Shown here: positions 15,157 through 23,610 of the stretch, piece after piece
How positions within the stretch are numbered: position 1 is the first letter of the stretch
Layout: every line of letters begins with the position of its first letter
Source: DATAXV01 sp036272915
Lineage (GTDB): Bacteria; Chloroflexota; Dormibacteria; Dormibacterales; Dormibacteraceae
DNA length: 27,537 nt
Reading direction: 5' to 3'
NCBI GenBank assembly: GCA_036272915.1
Contig: DATAXV010000087.1
Coordinates: 1-27,537 of the forward strand
The notes under the pieces: model-generated
What the model saw: only the letters and a program-made list of their open reading frames with translations
Database searches by the model: none
What the model was told of the DNA's origin: nothing
Made by a program: the position numbers and the translations under genes

Positions 15157-16230
15157 ATGAGCGTCGACACACCGCCGATCAACCAGGATCGGCTGAACGC
15201 GTTTCTGGGTCAGGCCATCGGTGAGCTGGGCGCCACCGTGAACGCCGGGCTCATCGTCATCGGCGACCGGCTGGGGCTGTACAAGGCGATGGCCGGCGCC
15301 GGCCCGCTGACCTCGGCCGAGCTGGCCGACCGGACCGGCACCGCCGAGCGCTACGTCCGGGAGTGGCTCAACGCCCAGGCGGCCGGCGGGTTCGTCGAGT
15401 ACGACCCCCCGACCAACCGCTACGAGCTCCCGCCCGAGCACGCGCTGGCGCTGGCCGACGAGAACAGCCCCGCCTTCGTCTGCGGCGCCTTCCAGCTGGC
15501 GGCGGCGACGCTGAAGTCGGAGCCCCACATCACCGACGCCTTCCGTGCCGGAGCCGGCTTCGGCTGGCACGAGCACGACCACGGGGTCTTCGTCGGCTGC
15601 GAGCGCTTCTTCCGGCCCGGCTACAACGCCAACCTGGTCCCGTCCTGGCTGCCCGCGCTGGACGGCGTGGACGAGAAGCTCCGCGTCGGCGCCTCGGTCG
15701 CCGACATCGGCTGCGGCCTCGGGTCCTCGACCCGGCTCATGGCCCAGGCCTACCCCGGCTCCCGCTTCGCCGGGTTCGACTACCACGCCGAGTCGATCGA
15801 GCTGGCACGCAAGGGGGCGGCGGCGGCCGACCTCGAGGGGCGCGCCCGCTTCGACGTGGCCAGCGCCGCGGACTTCCCCGGCACCGGCTACGATCTGATC
15901 ACCATGTTCGACTGCCTGCACGACATGGGCGACCCGGTCGGCGCGGCGCGGCACGTGCGCCAGGCGCTGGCCCCGGACGGCACCTGGATGATCGTCGAGC
16001 CCATCGCCGGCGACAAGACCGAGCAGAACTTCAACCCGGTCGGCCGCGCCTATTACGCCTTCTCGACGATGCTCTGCACGCCGAACTCGCTCTCGCAGGA
16101 CGTCGGCCTCGCCCTCGGCGCCCAGGCCGGCGAGGCACGCATCCGCGACGTCACCGCCGCGGCGGGCTTCACCCGCTTCCGCCGCTGCGCCGAGACGCCC
16201 TTCAACGCCGTCTACGAGGCTCGACCCTGA
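15157..16230 (+). CDS. Winged-helix class I SAM methyltransferase (Rv2258c-like)
   Basis: A 357-residue two-domain methyltransferase. Residues 1-100 form a winged-helix-like domain (LTSAELADRTGTAERYVREW, then LNAQAAGGFVEYD), used in this group for dimerisation or substrate binding. The catalytic Rossmann domain has motif I VADIGCGLGSSTRLM (181-195), the ribose-binding acid in FAGFDYHAESIELAR, and motif IV DLITMFDCLHDMGDP. The C-terminal section includes VEPIAGDKTEQNFNPVGRAYYAFSTMLCTP, typical of the actinobacterial family represented by M. tuberculosis Rv2258c. Substrate unknown. The frame is open further upstream, but AAGGAGG before ATG 15157 decides the start. Divergent from the LuxR regulator, with 113 bases between. 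Confidence 0.87.
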   Translation: MSVDTPPINQDRLNAFLGQAIGELGATVNAGLIVIGDRLGLYKAMAGAGPLTSAELADRTGTAERYVREWLNAQAAGGFVEYDPPTNRYELPPEHALALADENSPAFVCGAFQLAAATLKSEPHITDAFRAGAGFGWHEHDHGVFVGCERFFRPGYNANLVPSWLPALDGVDEKLRVGASVADIGCGLGSSTRLMAQAYPGSRFAGFDYHAESIELARKGAAAADLEGRARFDVASAADFPGTGYDLITMFDCLHDMGDPVGAARHVRQALAPDGTWMIVEPIAGDKTEQNFNPVGRAYYAFSTMLCTPNSLSQDVGLALGAQAGEARIRDVTAAAGFTRFRRCAETPFNAVYEARP

Positions 16231-16248
16231 GGGCTCTATCCTGCCGGC

Positions 16249-16270
16249 GCGCCGGGTCCTCCCCCGGCGC
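16249..16270. terminator. Bidirectional hairpin terminator
   Basis: GCGCCGGG (16249-16256) pairs with CCCGGCGC (16263-16270) around a six-base loop, between two convergent genes. It overlaps a 12-base perfect palindrome CCGGCGCGCCGG at 16244-16255 that could form a competing hairpin. No T-tract follows. Confidence 0.5.
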
Positions 16271-16279
16271 GTCCGGCAC

Positions 16280-18060
16280 TCAGCCGGTGATCTCGGTCCG
16301 GTCCACCGTCTCCACCTCGGGACCGCGCTGGCGGCGCAGCCAGGCGCCCAGGTTGAGGAAGAAGAACGTGATCAGGAGGGGCAGGCCGAGGAAGAGCAGA
16401 CCGTTCTGGGCCAGCGCGTCGTTCTCGATCAGGGGAGGGGACGGGGCGGTGCCCGGCGACGCTGAAGCGGGTCGCGAAGTAGAGGACGGTGGCGACCACC
16501 AGCGTCGTGTAGCCGAAGTAGACCAGCACCCGGGCATGGCGGGGTTGTGCTTGCCCTTCACGTTGGTCACGTTCTCCCCGGACATGGCCACGTCCCAGAG
16601 CGTGGCCAGCACCAGCACCACCGCCTGGGCGGCGGTGAAGCGGTCGGACACCGCCATCGCCCCCTGGTACAGGTCGAACATCCACGCAGCACCTCGATCC
16701 CGAGGAGCAGCACCAGGAGCAGGCGCAGCGGCGTGATCAGGTCCGCCCGGCGCCCGGCCAGGACCGCCGCGGCGACGGCGATCAGCAGGATGGCGACCGC
16801 GGTCTGGGCACCCCCGAGCGTCTGCTGGGGAACCGCCTCGAGGGACCCGATCGAGAGCAGCACGCGCAGCCAGCGGTCGGGGTAGAGCTCCAGGAACCAG
16901 GCTCCGGCGACGGCGATGAAGAGCCCGGCGCTGGCTGCCTTGCCACCCCGCCGGAGCAGCAGCAGGGAGCCGGCCAGGATGGCCAGGCAGATCGCTGTCG
17001 ACCCGGGCAGCAGCTGGTACTGGACCTGGATCAGCGCGCGCTCCTCGGCGACGCCGGCCAGCTCCGGGTCGAGATGGTGGCCGAGGATGGCGACCCCCGC
17101 CGCCGCGTAGACCTCGGCCAGCTGCAGCAGGGCGATCACCAGCAGCGGCCAGAAGGCGACCCGCGAGTCGGCCTCGCGGCGGATGGCGAGCCAGCCGAAG
17201 GCCGCGGCCAGGATCAGCGAGGGGAGGTCGGCCCCGATCGCGAGCACCGAGCCCCTGGGCCCGGCGGTGACCGCGAGCCGGACGAGGGCGAGCAGCGCCG
17301 CGGCGGCGGCGATCAGGACGAGGCCCCGGGTGCGGACCAGGGGCGCCGCCACCCTCGCCAGCTGGCCCGCCGCCACCTCGCCCCACTCGGCGAAGTCGGT
17401 GCCGGCAAGGAACAGGACCGGCGTCGCCGCCAGCTCCAGGACGAGCAGCTCGAAGCTGACCAGGTAGCCCATCGCCCCGATCCCGGTGCCGGTCAGCGGC
17501 CCGGCCAGGAAGCAGATCGCGGTCAGCACGAAGTAGCAGCCGAAGGTCAACGGCTTCAGGCGATGCCGGTGGTGGCGGCCCGAGCCCTTCCGCTGGTGGT
17601 GCCGGTCGAGCAGCCAGAGCCCGAGGCTGAGCGCCCAGACCACGGCCAGGGCGAGAAGGACGATCCCGGCCCCGGTGGCGTCGTCGGCGAGGGTGAGGGC
17701 GAGCGCGAACAGCGAATAGACGGCGACCACCAGCAGGCGGAGCGCGCCATGGGCGTGGAGGGCCCCGGCGAGCACGTAGCTCCAGCCCACGATGAGCAGC
17801 CAGACCGTGAAGAGGACGGCGATGGCCGGCGCCTCGGTGGCTCCACCGCCAAGGGCGTCGGCGCCCAGGCGGACGGTCGGCCAGGGGGCGCTGCGAAGCG
17901 CGATGAGGAGCGCGGCGACGACGATCTGGACCAGCGCGACCACGGTCAGGGCGCGCAGAGGCCGCTCCATCGACATCAGCGAGATCGCCTTCTCGTGAAG
18001 GTGGTGGGCGAGCCCCTCGTGCTCCTCCCTCCTGCTCTCCCCCTCCTCCGCCTCAGGCAT
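16280..18060 (-). pseudogene. Multi-spanning membrane protein gene with about three frame changes near its 3' end
   Basis: The first 455 codons from ATG 18060 give a clean membrane protein with an acidic, charged N-terminus (MPEAEEGESRREEHEG) and about twelve hydrophobic spans; I do not recognise the family. Near 16690 the protein-like reading leaves the main frame after GIEVL and continues in a second frame (WMFDLYQGAMAVSDRF to NVKGKHNPAM), moves near 16540 to a third (ARVLVYFGYTTLVVATVLYF), then near 16450 returns to the second (LIENDALAQNGLLFLGLPLL to the stop at 16280). In the main frame a false stop occurs at 16567. One jump is next to a CCC/GGG run and could be a one-base deletion. Either the gene is decaying or the assembly has clustered indels. 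A TACCTT box six bases before the ATG suggests leaderless transcription. Confidence 0.65.
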
Positions 18061-18072
18061 GTGGGAAAGGTA
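18061..18072 (-). promoter_or_regulatory. Putative leaderless promoter of the membrane protein gene
   Basis: TACCTT (18072 to 18067) is followed by exactly six bases and the ATG at 18060. No Shine-Dalgarno sequence is present. Same geometry as the FUSC gene. Confidence 0.4.
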
Positions 18073-18085
18073 ATCCGGTCCGGGC

Positions 18086-18120
18086 GCGGGACCGGCGGGG
18101 AGCCCCCCCGCCGGTCCCGC
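18086..18120. terminator. Strong hairpin after the aminotransferase gene
   Basis: A perfect 15-base stem, GCGGGACCGGCGGGG (18086-18100) with its complement at 18106-18120, around a five-base loop. It starts five bases after the aminotransferase stop on the minus strand and ends 26 bases before the next start. No T-tract follows on either strand. Confidence 0.6.
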
Positions 18121-18125
18121 CCACC

Positions 18126-19331
18126 TCAGGCCCGGGCCGGCGCCGAGGCGGCGCTCACCGCGCGGCCCATCCGCTCCACGATCTCCTCCAGGCGGGATCG
18201 CGAGGTGGCGAAGTTGAGGCGGACGCACCCGCGCCCGACGTCACCGAAGCCGGCCCCGTCGTTCAGCGCCACCCGGGCCTTCTCGAGGAAGAACTCCTGC
18301 GGCGAGTCCAGGCCCAGCCGGCGGCAGTCGAGCCAGGCCAGGTAGGTGCCCTCGGGGCGGGTCGAGACCACCCCCGGCAGGTGCCGCTCGAGCAGCTCCA
18401 GGAGCAGCGCCCGGTTGCCCTCGAGGTAGGCGACGGTGTCGCGGAGCCAGGCGTCGCCCCGCCGGTACGCGGCCTCGTTGGCGAGGATGCCGATGACGCT
18501 GGCACCGTGGGTGAGCAACCGCGAGAGCCGCGACCAGGCCTCCTCGTCGGCCTCCGTGTTGAGAACGATCTGGGCGCACTTGAGGCCGGGGATGTTCCAG
18601 CCCTTGGAGCACGACATCAGGCCCGCCGAGTGCGCGGCCGCCGCCTCGGAGACGGTCGCGTAGGGAGTCCACACCGCGTCCGAGTAGGTCAGCGGGGCGT
18701 GGACCTCGTCGGCGATGACGCGGCCGCCGTGCCCCTCCACCACCTCGGCCAGGGCGGCCAGCTCATCCCGCGCGAAGGCCCGACCCAGGGGGTTGTGCGG
18801 GTTGCACAGGATGACCGTCCGAGCACCGGCGGCGAGCGCCCGATCGATGGACTCGAGGTCGAGCTCGTGGCGGCCGTCGGAGACGAGGGTCGGGACCTCG
18901 ACCAGCTCGCGACCGGAGGCGCGGACGACCTCGAAGAAGGGCGGGTAGGAGGGCGTGGGCACGATGACCGGGGTGGCGGCGGGCGAGAGCGCGGCCAGGG
19001 CCAGCTCCATGCCCTTGAGCACGTCGGGGAGCACGTGCACCCGCTTCGGCGACACCTGCCAGCCGGCCCGCGCGCGGAGCCAGTCGGCGAGGGCGGCGGC
19101 CGCCCCATCCGACGAGCGCGCCGCGGTATAGCCGTAGAGCTCCCGCTCGACGGCGCTGGCCAGCGCGTCCTGGACGGCGGGCGCGGTGCGGAAGTCCATC
19201 TCCGCGACGAAGGCGGGGAGGACGTCGGCGTCGAAGGTGGCCCACTTGGCGCTCCCCCTGCGGCGCAGCTGCTGGTCGCTGAGCTCGTAGTAGAAGGACC
19301 GCTCGGGACTGGTCTCGGGTGGTGTGCTCAC
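18126..19331 (-). CDS. MalY/PatB family PLP-dependent aminotransferase or cystathionine beta-lyase
   Basis: A 401-residue fold-type I PLP enzyme. The family's start region is LPAFVAEMDFRTAPAV; later come GYTAARSSDG, the CNPHNPLGR block (Asn177), VIADEVHAPLTY (Asp208 for the pyridine nitrogen), and SCSKGWNIPGLKCAQ with the PLP lysine Lys243. ARVALNDGAGFGDVGRGCVRLNFA near the end carries the substrate-carboxylate arginine. MalY/PatB enzymes act as cystathionine beta-lyases or aminotransferases; the exact reaction cannot be assigned. The GTG at 19331 is used because no later ATG fits the family start; GGAGGG touches it, and an AAATAT -10-like box lies six bases upstream, so a leaderless start is possible. 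Confidence 0.87.
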   Translation of the reverse strand: MSTPPETSPERSFYYELSDQQLRRRGSAKWATFDADVLPAFVAEMDFRTAPAVQDALASAVERELYGYTAARSSDGAAAALADWLRARAGWQVSPKRVHVLPDVLKGMELALAALSPAATPVIVPTPSYPPFFEVVRASGRELVEVPTLVSDGRHELDLESIDRALAAGARTVILCNPHNPLGRAFARDELAALAEVVEGHGGRVIADEVHAPLTYSDAVWTPYATVSEAAAAHSAGLMSCSKGWNIPGLKCAQIVLNTEADEEAWSRLSRLLTHGASVIGILANEAAYRRGDAWLRDTVAYLEGNRALLLELLERHLPGVVSTRPEGTYLAWLDCRRLGLDSPQEFFLEKARVALNDGAGFGDVGRGCVRLNFATSRSRLEEIVERMGRAVSAASAPARA

Positions 19332-19546
19332 CCCTCCATATTTCACCGATCGACCGGCGACGGCGCGTTCGGCCGATGACTCGGGCCTCCAGGCGGCGGC
19401 TCTGGGCGCGGCTGTGGCCGGCCGCCACCGCAGGGCGCGGCCGTCCGGACGTCTCGATGCCGGACACGGTAGGCCCGAAGCGCTGCTCCCGCCAGCGCCG
19501 CCGTCATCCGCGAGCCGTGGCGGGATCGAACACGGTGGCCGGCCGC

Positions 19547-20908
19547 CTACTGGGCGATCTCCTCCAGCCGGCGTCGCGACGTGCGGGGCCCGAAGCCGCC
19601 GATCACGACGACCACGACGAGGATGAAGACCCAGATCAGCCCGTAGGTCGCGAGCAGCCCGTGGGGGAGGAAGAAGGCGGTGATGACGAGGACCAGGATC
19701 GAGGTCGAGATCCGGCTCACCGAGTAGACCGTCCCCGCCGCCGAGGACCGGACGCGGGTCGGGAAGACCTCGGCCTGGAACGTGTGCTGGAAGTTGGAGA
19801 AGTTCCAGAGCGTGAAGGTGACCAGGAAGCCGAGGATGACGGTCACGACGACGTTGGGGACGATCACGAAGACGGTCCCGAGCACCCCGGCCAGGATCGC
19901 GGTGACGACGATCCCCCACTTCCGCTCGACACGGTCGATGAGGAAGATGTTGACGATGCTGCCGGCGAGGTAGCCGAAGTCGATGATGATCGTGAAGAGG
20001 AGGGTGTGCACCAGCCCGATGCCCTTGTGCAGCAGGAAGGTCGGGGCCAGCGCGGTGAAGCCGTAGAAGATCCCCGACTGGAAGAACTGGAAGACCAGCA
20101 TCATCAGCGTCCTTCCGCGCAGGTCCGGCGCCCAGATGTCCCGCCAGCGCGGAGGCGCCCCAGCGACCAGGACACGCTCCGGTGGGGGCGGCAGCTCCTC
20201 CAGTCCGAGCTCCCGCATCGCCTGCTCCTCCATCTCGGCGATGCCTCGTTCGGCCTCCTCCTGGCGGCCGCGCACCTCGAACCAGCGGGGCGACTCGGGG
20301 AGCCGCAGCCGGATCAGCCAGACGACGAGGGCGAGCGCGCCCATGACCCAGAACAGGATCCGCCAGGAGAAGGGACCGGGTTGAGGATGGGAGAGGAGGT
20401 AGGCGAGGACGGCGATGACGGGCGCCGCGATCACGGCCAGCGTGTACACGGTCGCCATCCGCCGGCCGCGCTGGGCGCCGGGGAAGACCTCGGTGGTGTA
20501 GGTGTCGACCAGCGGGAACTCGCCGCCGACGCCGGCACCGGCGATGAAGACGAAGATCGCGATCGGCACCGGGTCGCTGAAGAAGGCGGCGACGATCATG
20601 CCGCCGCCGAAGATCAGAAGGTCGTAGGCGAACACGGTGCGCCGCCCCAGCCGGTCGGAGAGGTAGCCGAGGACGATGCTGCCCAGGAACTCCCCGGCGA
20701 AGAAGGAGACCGGCACCACGTAGGTGCTGACCACGTCGGAGAAGTGGAGGACGGTCGCGATCATGGCCAGGACGACGCCGTTGCCGAGGAGCATCAGCGT
20801 CTCCACGAACTCCCCCGCCGCGACCATGAGCAGGAAGTTGCGATGGATGCGGTTGAAGGGGATCCGCTCCAGCCGGTCGGAGATGCTGGACGCCGCGCCT
20901 GTGCTCAT
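19547..20908 (-). CDS. MFS transporter, sugar/metabolite symporter-like
   Basis: A 453-residue major facilitator superfamily protein with twelve predicted spans. The signature loop between TM2 and TM3 reads GYLSDRLGRRTVF, the loop after TM4 has EFPLVDTYTTEVFPGAQRGR, and RLPESPRWFEVRGRQEEA matches the PESPR motif after TM6 of the sugar porter / metabolite:H+ symporter group. The central cytoplasmic loop (about 205-265) is charged. TM11-12 are followed by a basic tail. Its substrate is unknown. The ATG at 20908 has GGGAGGG about ten bases upstream. 215 bases without a gene separate it from the aminotransferase downstream, so the two are not clearly one operon. Confidence 0.88.
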   Translation of the reverse strand: MSTGAASSISDRLERIPFNRIHRNFLLMVAAGEFVETLMLLGNGVVLAMIATVLHFSDVVSTYVVPVSFFAGEFLGSIVLGYLSDRLGRRTVFAYDLLIFGGGMIVAAFFSDPVPIAIFVFIAGAGVGGEFPLVDTYTTEVFPGAQRGRRMATVYTLAVIAAPVIAVLAYLLSHPQPGPFSWRILFWVMGALALVVWLIRLRLPESPRWFEVRGRQEEAERGIAEMEEQAMRELGLEELPPPPERVLVAGAPPRWRDIWAPDLRGRTLMMLVFQFFQSGIFYGFTALAPTFLLHKGIGLVHTLLFTIIIDFGYLAGSIVNIFLIDRVERKWGIVVTAILAGVLGTVFVIVPNVVVTVILGFLVTFTLWNFSNFQHTFQAEVFPTRVRSSAAGTVYSVSRISTSILVLVITAFFLPHGLLATYGLIWVFILVVVVVIGGFGPRTSRRRLEEIAQ

Positions 20909-20993
20909 CGCCTATATCCCTCCCTCGAAATGCCACGCCGCCTGCTGGGCCGACGATAGCACGTGTCCGGGAGGTTTCCAGCGGGCCGGAGGG

Positions 20994-21036
20994 CGGCGGG
21001 TGCCGGTCGGAGCCGGCACCCGCCGAGCGATCGCTC
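20994..21036. terminator. Strong hairpin and palindrome after zwf
   Basis: A perfect 12-base stem GGCGGGTGCCGG (20995-21006) with its complement at 21013-21024, extended by one more pair (20994/21025), around a six-base loop. It abuts a 12-base perfect palindrome GAGCGATCGCTC (21025-21036) lying directly against the zwf stop codon. No T-tract follows. Probably terminates the gnd-zwf transcript. Confidence 0.6.
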
Positions 21037-22464
21037 TTAGATGATGTCCGCCTTGTTGGTGCCGGCCTCGATCACGGGATCGTGCCAGCCGCCGTCGTCG
21101 GCGATGAGGCCCCGCGCGGACTCGGGGCCCCAGCTCCCCGGCTTGTACGGCTCGCAGGGCTTGTGGTCGAGGATCACCGGATCGACCACGGCCCAGGCCG
21201 CCTCGACCGCGTCCTCCCGGGTGAAGAGGCCGGGCAGACCGGCGAGGGCGTCGCCCAGGAGGCGCTCGTACGGCTCCTCCTCTCCCGGCTGCTCGTCCTT
21301 CAGGAGCAGCTCCTTCTGGTCACCGACGAAGGCCTCCCCGGCGCGCTTGACCCGAGCCGCCAGGGCCACGGCCGGGCCGGGAGCGAGGCGCAGGCGGAGA
21401 TAGTTGCAGCGCCCTCTCTCCGGCAGGGAGTCGTCGAAGACCCTCTGGGGCGGCGGCTTGAGTTCGACCAGCACCTCGGTCGCCGTCTCCGCCAGGGACT
21501 TGCCGGAGCGGAGGTAGAAGGGGACGCCCGACCAGCGCCAGGAGTCGATCGAGAGCTTCACCGCGCAGAAGGTCTCGGTGTCGGAGTCGGAGGCGACACC
21601 GGGCTCGTCGCGGTAGCCGTCGAACTGGCCTCTGACCAGGTGGTCGGGGGAGAGCGGCCGCATGGCCTGGAAGACCTTCAGCTTCTCCGTCCGCATCGCC
21701 TCCACGTCGGGGCCGGCGGGCGGCTCCATGGCGAGCAGGGCGACGATCTGGAAGAGGTGGTTCTCAACGACGTCGCGCAGGCAGCCGGTGGCGTCGTAGA
21801 ACTTGCCCCTCCCCTGCACGCCGAAGTCCTCGGCCATCGTGATCTGGACGCTGTCGATGTAGTTGCGGTTCCAGATCGGCTCGAGGAAGGAGTTGGCGAA
21901 GCGGAAGTAGAGGATGTTCTCGATCGCCTCCTTGCCCAGGAAGTGATCGATGCGGAAGATGTCCTGCTCCTGGAAGACCCTGCGCAGGACCCTGTTGAGC
22001 TCCTGCGCCGAGGCCAGGTCATGGCCGAAGGGCTTCTCGACGATCACCCTGGCGCCGTCGGCGAGACCGGCGGCCTGGAGCTGCTCGACGACCTTCTCGA
22101 AGAGGACGGGAGGGATGGCCAGGTAGTGGGCCGGGTGCCGCGCCTCGCCCAGCGCCTTCCTGACCTCCTTGAAGGTGTTGAGGTCGGCGTAGTCGCCGTC
22201 GACGTAGCTGAGCAGCGACATGAGCTTGTCGAAGGCGGCCTGGTCGTCGACGCCGCCGCCGAACGTCTCGATGCCGTCCTTCGCCCTCGCCTTGAGCTGG
22301 TCCAGGTTCCACTGCGAATAGGCGACGCCGACCACGGGGACCGTGAGGGTGCCGCGCTTGACCATGGCGTAGAGGGAGGGAAAGATCTTCTTGTGGGCCA
22401 GATCGCCGCTGGCTCCGAAGAAGACCAGGGCGTCGGCCGCACGCTGACTCCCGGTCGCGCTCAC
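21037..22464 (-). CDS. zwf: Glucose-6-phosphate dehydrogenase
   Basis: A 475-residue enzyme oxidising glucose 6-phosphate to 6-phosphogluconolactone in the oxidative pentose phosphate pathway. The dinucleotide-binding loop is FFGASGDLAHKK (15-26), EKPFGHD is at 143-149, and the active-site block RIDHFLGKEAIENILYFRFA is at 171-190 (Asp173, His174, Lys178). NRNYIDSVQITMAEDFGVQGRGKFYD follows as in the family. After the second strand the sequence is VVGVAYSQW, lacking the arginine that holds the NADP+ 2'-phosphate in many homologues. The GTG start overlaps the gnd stop codon by four bases (GTGA), indicating translational coupling and one operon. Confidence 0.97.
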   Translation of the reverse strand: MSATGSQRAADALVFFGASGDLAHKKIFPSLYAMVKRGTLTVPVVGVAYSQWNLDQLKARAKDGIETFGGGVDDQAAFDKLMSLLSYVDGDYADLNTFKEVRKALGEARHPAHYLAIPPVLFEKVVEQLQAAGLADGARVIVEKPFGHDLASAQELNRVLRRVFQEQDIFRIDHFLGKEAIENILYFRFANSFLEPIWNRNYIDSVQITMAEDFGVQGRGKFYDATGCLRDVVENHLFQIVALLAMEPPAGPDVEAMRTEKLKVFQAMRPLSPDHLVRGQFDGYRDEPGVASDSDTETFCAVKLSIDSWRWSGVPFYLRSGKSLAETATEVLVELKPPPQRVFDDSLPERGRCNYLRLRLAPGPAVALAARVKRAGEAFVGDQKELLLKDEQPGEEEPYERLLGDALAGLPGLFTREDAVEAAWAVVDPVILDHKPCEPYKPGSWGPESARGLIADDGGWHDPVIEAGTNKADII

Positions 22465-23474
22465 CCCTTCTTCTCCTCGTGCCCGCCGAACTCCTTCCGC
22501 ATCGCCGAGAGGACCTTGTCCGCGTACTCGTCCGCCTTGCGGGAGCTGAAGCGACCGTAGAGGGCGGCGCTGATGACGGGCGCCGGCACCCCCTCGTCGA
22601 CCGCCGCCAGCGTCGTCCAGCGGCCCTCACCGGAATCGGAGACGTGGCCGGAGAACGCCTCCAGCGTGGGGTCGGCGGCCAGGGCGTTGGCAGTCAGGTC
22701 GAGCAGCCAGGAGGCGACCACGCTGCCTCGCCGCCACACCTCGGCGACGTCGGCCAGGTCGATCTCGTACTGGTAGTACTGGGGATCGCGCAGGGGCGTG
22801 GTCTCGGCGTCCGCCTCCCGCTTGCCGAGCCCGGCATTGGCGTTCTTGATGATGTTCAGGCCCTCGGCGTAGGCGGCCATCAGGCCGTACTCGATGCCGT
22901 TGTGGACCATCTTCACAAAGTGCCCGGCGCCGTTCGAGCCGCAGTGGAGGTACCCCTGCTCGGCGGCCGACGGCTCGCCGCTGCGGGATGGTGTGCGCGG
23001 GGCGGTGTCGATCCCCGGGGCGATGCTCTTGAACACCGGATCCAGGTGCTGGACGATCTCCGGCTCGCCGCCGATCATCAGGCAGTAGCCGCGATCCAGG
23101 CCCCAGACACCGCCGCTGGTGCCGCAGTCGACGTAGTGGACGCCCTTCTCCGCCAGGCTCTTGGCCCGGTCGATGTCGTCCCGGTAGTAGCTGTTGCCGC
23201 CGTCGATGATGATGTCACCCGGCTCGAAGTGCTTGGCCAGGTCCTCCGCGGTCTGGCCGGTGATGGCGGCGGGGACCATCAGCCAGGCGACGCGGGGCTT
23301 GGCGAGCTTGGCGGCGAAGTCGGCGAGCGAGTCGCTGCCGACCGCGCCCTCACCCTCCAGCGTTTTCACGGCTTGTGGACTCACGTCATAGACGACGCAG
23401 GTGTGCTGGTCGCGCATCAGGCGCCGGACGATATTGGCGCCCATCCGGCCCAGCCCAATCATCCCGAGCTGCAT
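22461..23474 (-). CDS. gnd: 6-phosphogluconate dehydrogenase, decarboxylating (short form)
   Basis: A 337-residue enzyme converting 6-phosphogluconate to ribulose 5-phosphate and CO2. The Rossmann motif is GLGRMGANIVRR (7-18); IIIDGGNSYYRDD and the substrate loop GTSGGVWGLDRGYCLMIGG follow; the catalytic lysine is in GHFVKMVHNGIEYGLM (Lys188). The length matches the short, single-domain-tail form rather than the 470-residue form of E. coli. The residues after strand 2 are VVYDVSP, with aspartate where NADP+ enzymes have Asn-Arg-Thr, suggesting NAD+ use. AGGAGGT lies before the ATG at 23474. First gene of the operon with zwf. A TAGCAT box at 23517-23512 is a candidate -10 giving a leader of about 30 bases. 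Confidence 0.96.
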   Translation of the reverse strand: MQLGMIGLGRMGANIVRRLMRDQHTCVVYDVSPQAVKTLEGEGAVGSDSLADFAAKLAKPRVAWLMVPAAITGQTAEDLAKHFEPGDIIIDGGNSYYRDDIDRAKSLAEKGVHYVDCGTSGGVWGLDRGYCLMIGGEPEIVQHLDPVFKSIAPGIDTAPRTPSRSGEPSAAEQGYLHCGSNGAGHFVKMVHNGIEYGLMAAYAEGLNIIKNANAGLGKREADAETTPLRDPQYYQYEIDLADVAEVWRRGSVVASWLLDLTANALAADPTLEAFSGHVSDSGEGRWTTLAAVDEGVPAPVISAALYGRFSSRKADEYADKVLSAMRKEFGGHEEKKG

Positions 23475-23517
23475 CGATTACCTCCTGTGCGGGGGACGGC
23501 GGTTCACCGTCATGCTA
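23475..23517 (-). promoter_or_regulatory. gnd: Promoter and ribosome binding site of gnd-zwf
   Basis: TAGCAT (23517 to 23512) fits TANNNT and would start transcription near 23505. AGGAGGT lies just before the gnd ATG. A GATCG-C-CGATC inverted repeat lies upstream at 23527-23537 and could bind a regulator. Confidence 0.4.
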
Positions 23518-23610
23518 TTCGTCATCGATCGCCGATCGGATTTCTGGGTTCTCGAGGCCGTGAACGAAGCCGCGGGGCCCGGCCCCAGGCCACCGCTGCC
23601 CGCATCCTAG

